From contig CATNEN010000030.1 in NCBI GenBank assembly GCA_950097015.1, positions 4,139,001 through 4,203,000 on the forward strand: a DNA stretch of 64,000 nt, read 5' to 3'. The translations under genes and the position numbers were made by a program. The notes under the pieces were generated by a model that saw only the letters and a list, made by a program, of their open reading frames with translations, was not told the origin of the DNA and made no database searches. The stretch comes from Macrostomum hystrix. Lineage: Eukaryota > Platyhelminthes > Macrostomidae. Below, in pieces: positions 12,660-26,560 of the stretch. Every line of letters begins with the position of its first letter. Position 1 is the first letter of the stretch.

Positions 12660-12918
12660 CAAGGGAAGCAGTAATAATGATATCAAAATGAGCTGGATTC
12701 ATTAGTATCGTGTTGCTCCTCCCTGTGCAGCGATGACAGCCTCGCATCGAGATCGCATGGATCGAAGCACTCTGCGCATAGTGCTGAACAGTAGATTTTG
12801 GCACGACGAGATGGTTTGCAATCCTGCCAAGCGACCAGCCTGCGTCCTCTCGAAGCGAAACGATTCTCCAACGAATTTCTTGGCTCAACTGGGGGATCAT
12901 TGTCAACTGGGGGATCAT
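12660..12918 (-). pseudogene. Tc1/mariner-type transposase fragment (helix-turn-helix only)
   Basis: Read on the minus strand, about 12790-12885 encodes a helix-turn-helix segment (EIRWRIVSLREDAGWSLGRI, then NHLVVPKSTVQHY) typical of the N-terminal DNA-binding domain of Tc1/mariner/IS630 transposases. Downstream sequence continues in a shifted frame and ends without a catalytic DDE domain. The piece looks like an internally deleted or truncated copy. I did not find terminal inverted repeats. Confidence 0.6.
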
Positions 12919-13480
12919 TATAGCTTCAATAAAGCTGAAAATACAGCTGCTAAAAAGTATATACTAGACGAATTAAATATATTTCTCCCATCTGAAGGGG
13001 GGCAAAACTTGCTAGTTATTATTCTGAATTTATACCAGTGAGAAAAACTTTGTTTTTTAGTCTACCTTTTACTCGTGTATTTATACTAAAAATGTCATTT
13101 CCTCCTTATCTCCGCAACTTCATTATTTTCAGTGCATACGAACATATAGGTACATTCAAACAAATTTTTACGTGTATTTAGACAAAAAGTAATATTTTTT
13201 TCGAGGTCAAATCAAATACACACAGATTTATCGACAAAAATTTGTAAAAGTATTCTGAACATTTATGTGTTGTCAGTTCTGGCACAAAAATATTTCTTTT
13301 ACTAAGAATGAAAATTTAACTTCCAATACTTTTTATATATTAATAGCGAAAGTTTAAGAAGTCAGAAGTTACTTTTTTCTGTTATTGACTTAGCGGCCTA
13401 AGGGTTATTAAAAAGGCTTTAACGATGCCCAACACTGCTGACATCAGCTTAAAAATGCCACTTGCCATTGCAGAGCCGCC
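12919..13480. other. AT-rich upstream region of the ACSS3 gene
   Basis: No coding exon seen. It presumably contains the promoter and 5' UTR of the gene starting at 13481, but I cannot point to a convincing core promoter motif. Confidence 0.4.
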
Positions 13481-16400
13481 ATGTTGGCCACAATTCTTGC
13501 CCGCGGCCCCTCTGCCATCCGCCATTTGGCCACAGGGCGGTGGCAGCAACACTGCGGACTCTGCACTTACGAGAATGTGGCATCAACTGCCATGGTCTAC
13601 GAGTCAGTATTTCGCCAGTCTGTCCACAGTCCCGAGGAATTTTGGGCCGAGCAGGCCAGCAAGCTGTCGTGGAAGACCAAGTTCAAGAAGGTGCTGGACC
13701 ACCGGGACCCAATCCGACCGCGCTGGTTCACCGGCGGCGAGTTGAACACCACCTACAACTGCCTGGATCGGCACGTGGAGGACGGATTCGGCGATCAGGT
13801 GGCCGTGATTCACGACTCGCCAGTCACCAAGTCTATCGCTCGCATCACCTACAGCGAGCTGCTAGATCAGGCTGCCAGATTTGCTGGCTACCTGGCCAAG
13901 GAAGGCGTGAAGCGTGGCGACCGAGTGCTAATCTACATGCCCATGGTGCCAGAGACCATGGTGGCCATGCTGGGCACCGCCCGCATCGGCGCCATTCACT
14001 CGCTGGTGTTCGGCGGCTTCGCTGCCAACGAGCTGGCCGCGCGCATCGCTCACGCCAAGCCGAAGGTAGTGGTCTGCGGCTCGTGCGGCGTTGAGCCAGG
14101 CCGCACCATCGACTACAGGGTGATCTTGCGCGACGCTCTGGCCATGGTGAACGGTGGCCAGCACAATGTCTCCCGGGTAGTGCTGTTCCAGCGCCAGGGC
14201 GGCCTGCCTCTCTCTGAGCCGGAGCCCGGCTTGGACGCCGACTGGGCCGAGGCTTTGGCCTCGTCCAGGCGTCACGATGCTGTGCCAATAGAAGCTAACG
14301 AGCCTGTGTACCTGCTGTACACCAGCGGAACAACTGGCTCGCCCAAAGGCGTGGTCCGACCCTCGGCTGGCCACGCCGTGGCGCTGAACTTCTCCATGAA
14401 CGCGCTCTACGGCCTGGATCCCGGAGACGTCTGGTGGGCGGCCAGCGACTTTGGCTGGGTGGTTGGGCACTCGTACATCTGCTATGGCCCCCTGCTGCAC
14501 AGGAATACCACCATTATCTACGAAGGTTAGTTGCTTGCATCACACCTGTTTTAGGTCGCATCTATTGAGCAAGGAAGGGGGTGAGTGGCAGAGTGGTTAA
14601 CGCGATTCCGCGGCGAGGCCACATTCATTTCGGGCGCTGCCGCGGAGAAAAGGCTTGGGGGCCTGTCGTGCAATTTACGCCATTGAGGGCCAACCTCCAA
14701 GGCATAGTGAGTGTACACTGCCTGACGATGTGAAAGTCAGGGCAGATGTACACGCATGTGTGAGCGTGTGCCTGCGTACAGTATCTGTGTGCGTGTGTGC
14801 TCAGGAGTTAGCGGAATGGGCAGAATTGCCTCCTCACTGGCTGCGGGTCTAGTGTCACCAAATGATGTGCCATTGCCTGTCACTATATCTGCGACTTACT
14901 TCCAAACTGACCAAACACACGATTAAGAAGCCAAAATTCTTTGTACGAGCTACTTTGCACTACTCTGATGATCACATAGCTATTCACAGAAGATCTGACC
15001 TCTAATTATAACTAACTAATTTGGTCTCCCTTCTCCTCAACTTGATTTACTTGTATCACCCTACTTTTCTCTCTCTCTTTCTTTCCTTCTTGTGTTTTTG
15101 CACTTTTGTGTCGTATGTTTAACCCACATTACAGACGCACGAGATTGTGTGGCGCCAGACCCCACCCCACCTACACCAGACAGTCTTTTAGATGGTCTCT
15201 ATGACGATCACGTGTCGTGCATTTTCATATACTTTTCGCTCAGTGGCCTGGACTAGCTAAATGTCTTTTTAGTTAGCGTTCTACTTATGCAGTACAGCAT
15301 TGCTTTGGTAAACACTGGCCGGGTAAGGAACGACTGGCTTGAAATACAGTCCGGTTTGACTGACAGGTGGACTCAGTTATGAGTTAGATTGTCTTACTGA
15401 CTCTAAGCTCTACGGGATTGTCTCTGTTCCCAATTGTTGCCCAGTTCCTCCAGCTATCTTCTCTGTTCCCAATTGTTGCCCAGTTCCTCCAGCTATCTTC
15501 TTTGTTCCTTAGTTCAACTGTTTCCCAGTTCCTCCAGCTATCTTCTCTGTTCCTTAGTTCAACTGTTGCCCAGTTCCTCCAGCTATCTTCTCTGTTCCTT
15601 AGTTCAACTGTTGCCCAGTTCCTCCAGCTATCTTCTCTGTTCCCAATTGTTGCCCAGTTCCTCCAGCTATCTTCTCTGTTCCCAATTGTTGCCCAGTTCC
15701 TCCAGCTATCTTCTTTGTTTCTTAGTTCAACTGTTTCCCAGTTCCTCCAGCTATCTTCTCTGTTCCTTAGTTCAACTGTTGCCCAGTTCCTCCAGCTATC
15801 TTCTCTGTTCCTTCGTTCAACTATTGCCCAGTTCCTCCAGCTATCTTCTCTGTTCCTTAGTTCAACTGTTGCCCAGTTCCTCCAACCATCCGTCTGTCAT
15901 GTCCATTGCAGGCAAACCGGTGGGCACGCCGGACGCGGGCCAGTACTATCGGGTCATCAAGCAGCACGGGGTGCGCGCCATGTTCACGGCGCCAACAGCG
16001 CTGCGCGCTATTCATCGCGCCGATTCGCACGATGCCTCAAGCGCGCCCTACCGACCGTTGGACAGCCTGCGCCACGTGTTCGTGGCCGGCGAGCATTGCG
16101 ACGTTGAGACTCTTGCTTGGGCCAGACGGCTATTCCGAGTGCCAGTCTATGACCACTGGTGGCAGACGGAGACTGGCTGGCCAATCACATCCGTCTGTGT
16201 GGGCCTTGGCGACGACAACATGCCGCCCGCTGGCTCCGCTGGCAAACCTGTGCCCGGCTTCCATGTTCAGGCGAGTTCCATTGGTTGTTTGTGTCAACTG
16301 GGAACTCTTAACTAATCCAAACAATACTGCTAAGATTGGGATTCGAGATCGCCAATGTGGAACTTCGGTTTCTCATTCGGGATTGGAATTCAGGGATCGA

Positions 16401-17835
16401 AGATTCGGGTCAGATCCGGATATCATTGATTCGGGTTCGAATATCATAGATTTGGATTCGGAGATCAGAGATTCGGATTCGGAGATGAGCGATTTGGATT
16501 CGGGATTGAGATTCGGATATCATAGATTCAGATTCGGAATTGAGATTCGGAGATCAGAGATTCGGATTCGGGATTGAGATTCGGATATCATAGATTCGGA
16601 TTCGGGATTGAGATTCGGATATCATAGATTCGGATTCGGGATTGAGATTCGGATATCATAGATTCGGATTCAGAAGCATAGATTCGGATTCGGAAGCATA
16701 GATTCTATTCTGATTAGGAGATCATAGATTCGGATTAGTAGATCATAGATGCTTATTATGAGATCATATATTCGGATTAGGAGATCATAGATTCGGATTA
16801 GTAGATCATAGATTCGGACTAGGAGATCATAGATTCGAATTAGGAGATCATAGATTCGGATTTTTTATATTTTGGTGTCTGTGGCGGCCGCCAGTCCATG
16901 GACTGTGTAGCTCTGTACACAGTTTTTGATGGGCCGCGCAATATCTTCGGCTGTGGTACGAGTGAATAAATGTGCCATGTTTGAGTTAGGTGTGATTTCT
17001 ATATTTATAGAAGGCATTGAAACCGCAAACACACCGCAGATCCTACGCGAGTCCGAAGAAGACGAGCTGGGTCGCATTGTAATCAAGCTGCCACTGCCGC
17101 CTGGCACCGCCTCCTCGCTGTGGGAGAATGACGACAGATTCGTAAGCACCTACTATGAGAAATTTCCCGGCTACTACGACACGGCCGATGCTGGCTACAC
17201 GGATCATCACGGCCACCTGTTTGTGGTGTCCCGCGTTGATGACGTCATCAACGTTGCCGGGCACCGGCTGAGCACATCGGCCATGGAGGAGGCCTGCCTT
17301 GAGAATGCGGACCTGGCCGAGTGCGCCGTTGTGCCCTATCCGGATAAACTAAAGGGCCACGTGCCTCTGGGATTTCTAGTGCCCTACGACGATGTTAAGA
17401 AGGACAATGCCACTATTGTGGCCGAGACAGTGAAACAGGTGCGAGACCATATTGGACCTGTGGCTGCGTTCCGCATGGCCGTTGTGGTTCACCGGCTGCC
17501 CAAGACGCGAAGCGGCAAGGTGGCCCGAGGAACTCTGGCCTCCATGGCAGCCGGCCAGCCGTTCAAGGTGAGTAGGCTTTGTTTGCTTGACGGTTCAATT
17601 CATTTCAGCTACCAGGGAGAGAAAATCTGACCACCTTGCCATGGTAAATAGCGGGAGTAAATATGACTGTTTTATCAGTAGCTAGTTCTTCGTCATCTTA
17701 TAAGTTCTCTCAGCCTAAACGGAAAAAAATAACTTACTGCAGATACCGGTAACCATCGAGGACGACACGGTGTACGGCCCTATCAAGCAGGAGCTGTTGG
17801 GCCTGGGTCTGAATCCGTCCGACCCGCTACCGTGA
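13481..17835 (+). CDS. ACSS3: acyl-CoA synthetase short-chain family member 3 (ACSS3), four exons
   Basis: Exons 13481-14525, 15912-16270, 17040-17567 and 17743-17835 join in frame to 674 residues (human ACSS3 is about 686). The family activates propionate or acetate to the acyl-CoA using ATP through an acyl-adenylate, in mitochondria. The N-terminus (MLATILARGPSAIRHLATGR) is basic and lacks acids, as expected for a mitochondrial presequence. The P-loop-like adenylation motif YTSGTTGSPKG is at 280-290, YDHWWQTETG at 428-437, the hinge motif SRVDDVINVAGHR at 532-544, and the C-terminal catalytic lysine in TRSGK at 628. Junctions have phases 1, 0 and 0. The second intron begins GC instead of GT (CAG/GCGAGT), the only choice I found that keeps the conserved GKPVPGFHV-ILRES alignment. 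Intron 1 carries a SINE and a minisatellite, intron 2 a degenerate array. Confidence 0.93.
14577..14885 (+). mobile_element. tRNA-derived SINE, family A (copy in ACSS3 intron 1)
   Basis: It begins GGGGGTGAGTGGCAGAGTGG, an A-box-like RNA polymerase III promoter segment of a Ser/Leu-type tRNA. In this copy the bases between the A box and the B-box end (CGATTCCGCGGCGAGGCCA in sister copies) are deleted. The non-tRNA body (CGTGCAATTTACGCCATTGA ... TGTACACTGCCTGACGATG ... GGGTCTAGTGTCACCAAATG) matches the copies at 26.1, 39.8 and 52.8 kb. Confidence 0.88.
15418..15890. repeat. 39/45-bp minisatellite in ACSS3 intron 1
   Basis: Units start CCCAGTTCCTCCAGCTATCT and come in two lengths, 39 and 45 bases, differing in the segment CCAATTGTTG versus CCTTAGTTCAACTGTTG. 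The long and short classes are interspersed. The array ends about 20 bases before the splice acceptor of exon 2, so it supplies much of the pyrimidine-rich sequence upstream of that acceptor. Confidence 0.94.
16370..16862. repeat. degenerate minisatellite in ACSS3 intron 2
   Basis: Imperfect tandem copies built from GATTCGGATTCGGGATTGAG and ATTCGGATATCATAG, grading into AGGAGATCATAGATTCGGAT at the 3' side. Period is irregular, so several short units have been mixed. Confidence 0.85.
16868..16975 (+). mobile_element. SINE family B tail fragment
   Basis: The segment CCAGTCCATGGAC ... GGGCCGCGCAATA ... CGGCTGTG matches the 3' body of the tRNA-derived SINE at 23471-23765 but lacks the tRNA head. 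It lies about 65 bases upstream of ACSS3 exon 3. Confidence 0.65.
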
Positions 17836-19680
17836 GTTTTGCTGCTCGAATTGGAGCTTTCTAAAAGCGTGTAATGCAACATTTCATTTTTGCATGTTAA
17901 TACTTTTCGACAGACTTCGGTCCTTTTGAAAAAAGTCATCGTTTTGTAGAATAAGTCGTTTATGAATATGTTTTCGAACAGAACTGACTTGTTCTATTGC
18001 CAAGGACTTATTTGGTGAAAATTTATTACTGTTAATCATCGCAGAAGTCCCTGTTACTTTCTAACTATTTTTCAATTTTTCTATTTTTACACCTTAATTT
18101 GTTAACAGTTCTATGACTCATATTTGAACACTTGCCGCATCCGTTTTCGCTTTGTATTTAGTTCCAGCTGAATAAGGACATGTTGTAGTATCTGCAATGG
18201 TAAGCGCTACAACGGATATGAAACGTTTCTTTGGTAATGGTTTCTCAATAATTCAATTATTTATGTACAGATTGCTGCAGCTTAATTTATTCATTATTGC
18301 TACTAATATAAATAAATTATTTATTGATCTCAACATTTGCTAAGATTACGTAAGACTTAATCTAAAATGACTTTCAAAATATGATTGGTCAGGCAGGTTC
18401 CAATAGTTGCTATTTTTAGAACGCCTAGTGGGGAAACCATTTGCCACCCCTCAACCCGCGTGACTCACCCTCTTCATTGCGCACATGGGTGTACGTATGC
18501 TTTGTATGTACACGTGGGCTGCACGACTTCTTCTTTAAACCACTGGAAAGTTGAAAACAAAAAATTGAATTCCCTATTTTCTATTGAATGTATATTGTTA
18601 TACATAGCTATGTATATTGCTATTGTAATTAAGCTAAAGATCAGTTATATTTAACGCAGTAATTAATTACAATAATTAAGAGCGATTTTTATATGATTTA
18701 TAATCATTATTCGGTGCCAGCTTTTTAGTTATATTTACATCGCTTAATAAAGGTTGCAAGCGTATTTATTTTAATTACTAATCGAAAATTTTATTGCTGT
18801 GTTAAACATTTTCTGGTGCTTTGAATAATTTCTCTAGCTTTTGTCTGTGTCATTTTATAGATTTTGAATTGACGTTTTAAAAACTTTTCGTTTTATTGAA
18901 TTAGATTTAAGAGCAGGCTCATATTATATGAATATTTTCTATGAAGGAATCTATAGGATAGTTCGCACGTAACATCCTACTATTAGTAGTATAGTGCTGA
19001 TTTCTACAAATGGTTTTTACTTAGTTATATCCAGATATTATTTCTAATTGTTAATGTGTAATTTGGTGAGTGGCCTTTTGCCTGCGAAATTTTCTGAAAG
19101 CAATCTTTGCCTGGCCTTGAGTCCATCGACTGGATATTTTATGTTTTTTTCATAATTTTCGTGCTGATTTAGGATCTCTCATTTTCTATATCCCTTAATT
19201 TTTTCTACATTTTTCCAAAACCCCTTAAGAAGATAGTTCATTATTGTTGTTACAATTTTTATTACTTATATTTTCTCAGACACTGCTACTTAACGATAGG
19301 TTGCCAATACTATTCAAAAGCAAGCAGTAATTTTTACCTGTGCTTTATACGTCGCACTTTTATCTGTAAATAAAGCTTGTAAGGTTGTGCCAGTCAGGCC
19401 CTGAAATAATTGTAGAATTTTCGCCAACAAAACTATACCAATGAATGGCTTTCATGACACTAAAACTTATTTTCCCCTTTTGTGTAGCTTTATTTGTGAT
19501 TTAGTACAGTTTCGTACGGGGTGTTTCATAAATCTTTGTACATAAAACTTTGGATGTATTGTAACGCCAGTTGTTTACAGAATGTGTCCAAAATACCAGT
19601 ACTTGTACACTTTACCCTAGGCTTTGTACACAATGTATGGACGTACTTCATGTGTGTACAATGAAGTATCTATGTATCCT
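17836..19680. other. AT-rich spacer downstream of ACSS3
   Basis: Holds the ACSS3 3' UTR; AATAAA-type hexamers occur around 18310 but I cannot choose the true cleavage site. No other gene seen. Confidence 0.5.
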
Positions 19681-19682
19681 CA

Positions 19683-20180
19683 GCTGCTCACACACACACA
19701 CACACACACACACACATTAACTTCCTTGCATCCTCAGCTGCTCACACACACACACACACACACACATTAACTTCCTTGCATCTTCAGCTGCTCACACACA
19801 CACACACACACATTAACTTCCTTGCATCTTCAGCTGCTCACACACACACACACACACACATTAACTTCCTTGCATCCTCAGCTGCTCACACACACACACA
19901 CACACACACACATTAACTTCCTTGCATCTGCAGCTGCTCACACACACACACACATTAACTTCCTTGCATCCTCAGCTGCTCACACACACACACACACATT
20001 AACTTCCTTGCATCTTCAGCTGCTCACACACACACACACACATTAACTTCCTTGCATCCTCAGCTGCTCACACACACACACACACACACATTAACTTCCT
20101 TGCATCTTCAGCTGCTCACACACACACACACACACACACATTAACTTCCTTGCATCTTCAGCTGCTCACACACACACACC
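19683..20180. repeat. compound minisatellite with nested (CA)n, about 11 units
   Basis: Each unit is CAGCTGCTCACACACAC, a CA run of variable length, then ATTAACTTCCTTGCATC plus TTCAG or CTCAG. The CA tract varies from unit to unit while the unique part is nearly invariant. Confidence 0.95.
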
Positions 20181-20753
20181 AACTTCTCTGTAAAAGCAAA
20201 CAGAGACTTGCCAAATTGATCTTAACTGTTCGTGTACAACAGAAAATTCAATTATTCATTGATCTACCACAATGGAACAATGGCTTCATGCCTGTTACAA
20301 TTGAAAGCATTCCAATCACGGCTGGTTCCGTTGTCACGCAATCACTGCAGGAGGCAAACAGGTGTGTGTGAGTGTGTATCTAAGAAAGGTGTCTGCAAGA
20401 GAGGCATTAACTGATTGTGGAGCAATGTGGCTAGAATTGCGTGTGCTCATTGCAACTCATTGAAGCGCCTGTAATTAACCAGCTTCAATTAAAGTTAAAC
20501 TCAGATTCATTTAGTTCGCTATTGGACACTATTATCTACGAATAACTTCATCAGATATGCCGCTTTATCATATTGTGGCCAGCTGTGCTTCAATCTCATT
20601 TAACATTCCTTATAAGATTTCTGCCTTCATTATTGGCATATGCTACGTAATTTGATGCTTCCGAAGTAAACTATTTTACTGCTTGACTTATCAATGATGT
20701 TACTTCATCAATTTATTAATCAACACTTTCCAGCAGTTCAATATTTAAGCAGT
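20181..20753. other. spacer between two arrays
   Basis: AT-rich; no gene seen. Confidence 0.5.
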
Positions 20754-21205
20754 GTGAGCAGCTGAACACACGGAGGAGATGGTGGGTTTGTGAGCAGCTT
20801 AACACACGGTTGAGATGGTGGGTGTGTGAGCAGTTGAACACACGGTTGAGATGGTGGGTGTGTGAGCAGCTGAACACACGGAGGAGATGGTGGGTGTATG
20901 AGCAGCTGAACACACGGAGGAGATGGTGGGTGTGTGAGCAGCTGAACACACGGTTGAGATGGTGGGTGTGTGAGCAGCTGAACACACGGTTGAGATGGTG
21001 GGTGTGTGAGCAGCTGAACACACGGAGGAGATGGTGGGTGTGTGAGCAGCTGAACACACGGAGGAGATGGTGGGTGTGTGAGCAGCTGAACACACGGAGG
21101 AGATGGTGGGTGTGTGAGCAGCTGAACACACGGAGGAGATGGTGGGTGTGTGAGCAGCTGAACACACGGAGGAGATGGTGGGTGTGTGAGCAGCTGAACA
21201 CACGC
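20754..21205. repeat. 36-bp minisatellite, about 12 units
   Basis: Unit GTGAGCAGCTGAACACACGG followed by AGGAGATGGTGGGTGT or TTGAGATGGTGGGTGT. Read on the minus strand it contains TTCAGCTGCTCACACAC, the same core as the compound array at 19.7-20.2 kb, in opposite orientation. Frames on both strands stay open because 36 is divisible by 3; I do not regard them as coding. Confidence 0.94.
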
Positions 21206-21429
21206 TTAGACCGAAACCTTATTTGTCATAGTTTTTTAATAAGAAAAAAGTCACTAGGTATTGTACCAGCATTCAACCTCATTAGACCAAGTGTTAGATT
21301 TTTTTCTTGATGGCTCATAATTGAACTTCGAGTGATAGTTGTGTAATGTTTCACATGGCATTATTAATTAAGCCTGCTCCTAGCCCACCCAACCAATGGG
21401 AGTCGCTATACCGATCCCACCCATGAGTA

Positions 21430-21440
21430 AGTATAAGTAG
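21430..21440 (+). promoter_or_regulatory. possible TATA box of the Hmx gene
   Basis: TATAAG at about 21432-21437, roughly 55 bases before the start codon at 21492. Placement is plausible for a short 5' UTR but the element is weak evidence alone. Confidence 0.25.
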
Positions 21441-21491
21441 CGAATTCAAATATAGGAAAGAAAGGCCAGAAAAGTCATCAAAAAAAACACC

Positions 21492-24318
<2,827 letters not shown>

Positions 24319-24417
24319 GCCGGCCTGGCCTGCTCAAACTGTGCTCAGACTGTTATTTCCTACCTGAGCGTGCGTTTGTTAACTGCACATTTAAAGTATT
24401 TGAGATCAGTGCATGCA

Positions 24418-24424
24418 CAATAAA
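24418..24424 (+). terminator. polyadenylation hexamer of the Hmx gene
   Basis: AATAAA about 100 bases after the stop codon, the first such hexamer downstream. Confidence 0.6.
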
Positions 24425-24589
24425 TTCATTCTGCCCTGTACATATGCCGCAGTCACATTCTTAGCATTATTATTAAGTTTCGGTTAGCAAAGAATGGCAT
24501 ATCTGGATTATTGGCCACTTAGGATTGTCTATAAACTAGGATTATCAATTCTAAACCTACTGATGATTTAGGATTATCCTAACTGTTAC

Positions 24590-25055
24590 TCTTAATAAAC
24601 TCGGATTATCAACTAACTTGGATTATTAGTTAACTGGGGTTATCAGCTAACTGGGATTATTAGTTAACTGGGATTATTAGTTAACTGGGATTATTAGTTA
24701 ACTGGGATTATTAGTTAACTGGGATTATTAGTTAACTGGGATTATTAGTTACCTGTGATAATCGTCTAACTGGGGTTATCAGCTAACTGGGAATATCAGC
24801 TAACAGGGATTATCAGCTAACTGGGAATATCAGCTAACTGGGATTATCAGCTAACAGGGATTATCAGCTAACTGGGATTATCAGCTAACTGGGAATATCA
24901 GCTAACTGGGATTATCAGCTAACTGGGAATATCAGCTAACTGGGAATATCAGCTAACTGGGATTATCAGCTAACTGGGAATATCAGCTAACTGGGATTAT
25001 CAGCTAACTGGGGTTATCGGCTAACTGGGATTATCGGTAAACTGGGATTGGGTTC
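24590..25055. repeat. 17-bp minisatellite, about 27 units
   Basis: Unit AACTGGGATTATCAGCT (17 bases) with a 5' block of the variant AACTGGGATTATTAGTT and interspersed GGAATATC and GGGTTATC variants. Confidence 0.93.
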
Positions 25056-25818
25056 ATTGGTATTGTCGATCAATCTGCATTATTGTGGAACGAATTTTTA
25101 CAATTAGAGATGATCGGCAAATCGGGATTTCCTGAACTTTCATTAAATGATAATTAAAACTTTCTTTCCCTTCTTTCAAATTAAAATCAAAGCAGTGGCA
25201 TTAGTTTTAGTCGCAGTTTATTCGCAGCAAACCGGATGTTGGCTACCTTTAGTTGATCTCCTCTTAGCTCGTGTGTCTCAGGTTTCGATCGCGAAATGTG
25301 AGTGAAAGTGAGCCAGAGTGAGTTAATTGTCTCACCTGCAAAACTGCACTAACAAAGCCGAGAAGGAGTTGAGCGAGATTTTTTGTTTTATTTCAAGTGC
25401 CACGCAGGTAGAAAAAAAAGCCATTAGGATTTTGGCAGCCGCAAGCACAGATTTACAAGTATAAATCCAAGTATAAATTGGTGGCGATCTGCACCTAGCA
25501 AAGTGTGAGCAATGCCACATGGCATCTCGCATTTCCTCATTGACTTTCTCAACCTTCATCGTTTTGCCAATTCTCGGCCCGATTTGCGTCCTCACCTCTG
25601 CCTGCAGGTGCTAATTGCTCGGCCAGCCTGACTGGCTTTCAGCTGGGACAAGCAATTATTGCTCTGCCTCAAGTTGCTTGGGGGTTCGGGAATTGATTGA
25701 CAAAAGGATCGAGAATAGAAAGGGTGTTGGGAAATTTATTGGGAAATTGCTTTGTTGTTTTGTACATCATATCTAACAGCAGTTATAACTTAGCACAGAT
25801 TAATATTTATCCTGTTGC
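25056..25818. other. spacer, no gene seen
   Basis: Unique sequence of about 760 bases without a supported exon. Confidence 0.45.
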
Positions 25819-25930
25819 TTGTAGCCCAATGGTTAGCACTACCGATTCTTTACCGGGAGGTCTGGAGTTCGCATCTCATCCTAGACGGGTCTTTAATTTC
25901 TGATTACTACATTTCAATTAGCCGTAAAAT
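25819..25930 (+). mobile_element. tRNA-like SINE head, third type
   Basis: TAGCCCAATGGTTAGCACT resembles a tRNA A box, and GGAGTTCGCATCTCATCC, about 45 bases later, resembles a B box. The sequence that follows differs from families A and B. Confidence 0.5.
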
Positions 25931-25940
25931 GAATATCAAT

Positions 25941-26067
25941 GGGGCTGTGTCAGAGCGGTTAACGCGTTTGCCTCTAGCCTCAAGTTTCTTTAGTTCGATT
26001 CCGCGGCGAGGCCACATTGAAAGTGTAAGGTATCTGTGTGCGTGTGTGGCTCACACAGCCTCCTGCA
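25941..26067 (+). mobile_element. SINE family A, internally deleted copy
   Basis: Contains the tRNA-like head (GTCAGAGCGGTTAACGCG ... GTTCGATTCCGCGGCGAGGC) joined directly to the 3' end of the body (GGTATCTGTGTGCGTGTGTG ... CCTCCTGC). The middle of the body is missing. It is arranged tail-to-tail with the next copy. Confidence 0.8.
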
Positions 26068-26081
26068 AATAATATCAATAA

Positions 26082-26430
26082 TTGCAGGAGGGCTACAGGC
26101 AGTGGCACATCATTTGGTGACACTAGACCCGCAGCCAGCGAGGAGGCAATTCTGCCCATTCCGCTAACTATTGAGCCCACACTCACACATACCTTAAGCA
26201 GGCACACGCTCACACAGGTGTGTACATCTGTCCTGACTTTCTCATCGTCAGGCAGTGTACACTCTCACTGTGCCTTGGAGGTTGGCCCTCAATGGCGTAA
26301 ATTGCACGACAAGCCCCCCCAAGCCTTCTCTCCGCGTCTGCGCCCCAAATGAATGTGGCCTCGCCGCGGAATCGAGCTCAGGGACCTTGGTGCGAGAGGC
26401 AAACGCGTTAAACCGCTCTACCACACCCCC
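26082..26430 (-). mobile_element. SINE family A, near full-length minus copy
   Basis: Read on the minus strand it starts with the run of Gs, the A-box-like segment and GAGCTCGATTCCGCGGCGAG, followed by the complete body to GCAGCCCTCCTGCAA. About 349 bases, the same size as the copies at 39.8 and 52.8 kb. Confidence 0.9.
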
Positions 26431-26474
26431 TACAAGTTATATTATATTATTTTGAAATTGGATCCCTTGCAGCA

Positions 26475-26560
26475 TCAGCTGCTGGGTAATAACTTCGCCC
26501 AAGTCCATGGACTGAACAGTCTGTACACCGCACGACAGCTGCGTCTGCGACAACTTGGCT
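26475..26560 (+). mobile_element. SINE family B tail fragment
   Basis: GCATCAGCTGCTGGGTAATA followed by CCAAGTCCATGGACTGAACAG and a degraded CGCACGACAGCTGCG segment aligns with the 3' part of the 23.5-kb SINE. No head. Confidence 0.5.

Noticed and set aside
19822-20046. His/Thr-rich open frame
   Set aside because: Translation of CA microsatellites.
20716-21310. Open frames with 12-residue repeats (FSCSHTHHLLRV or WWVCEQLNTRRR)
   Set aside because: Consequence of a 36-base period; no start context or unique domain.
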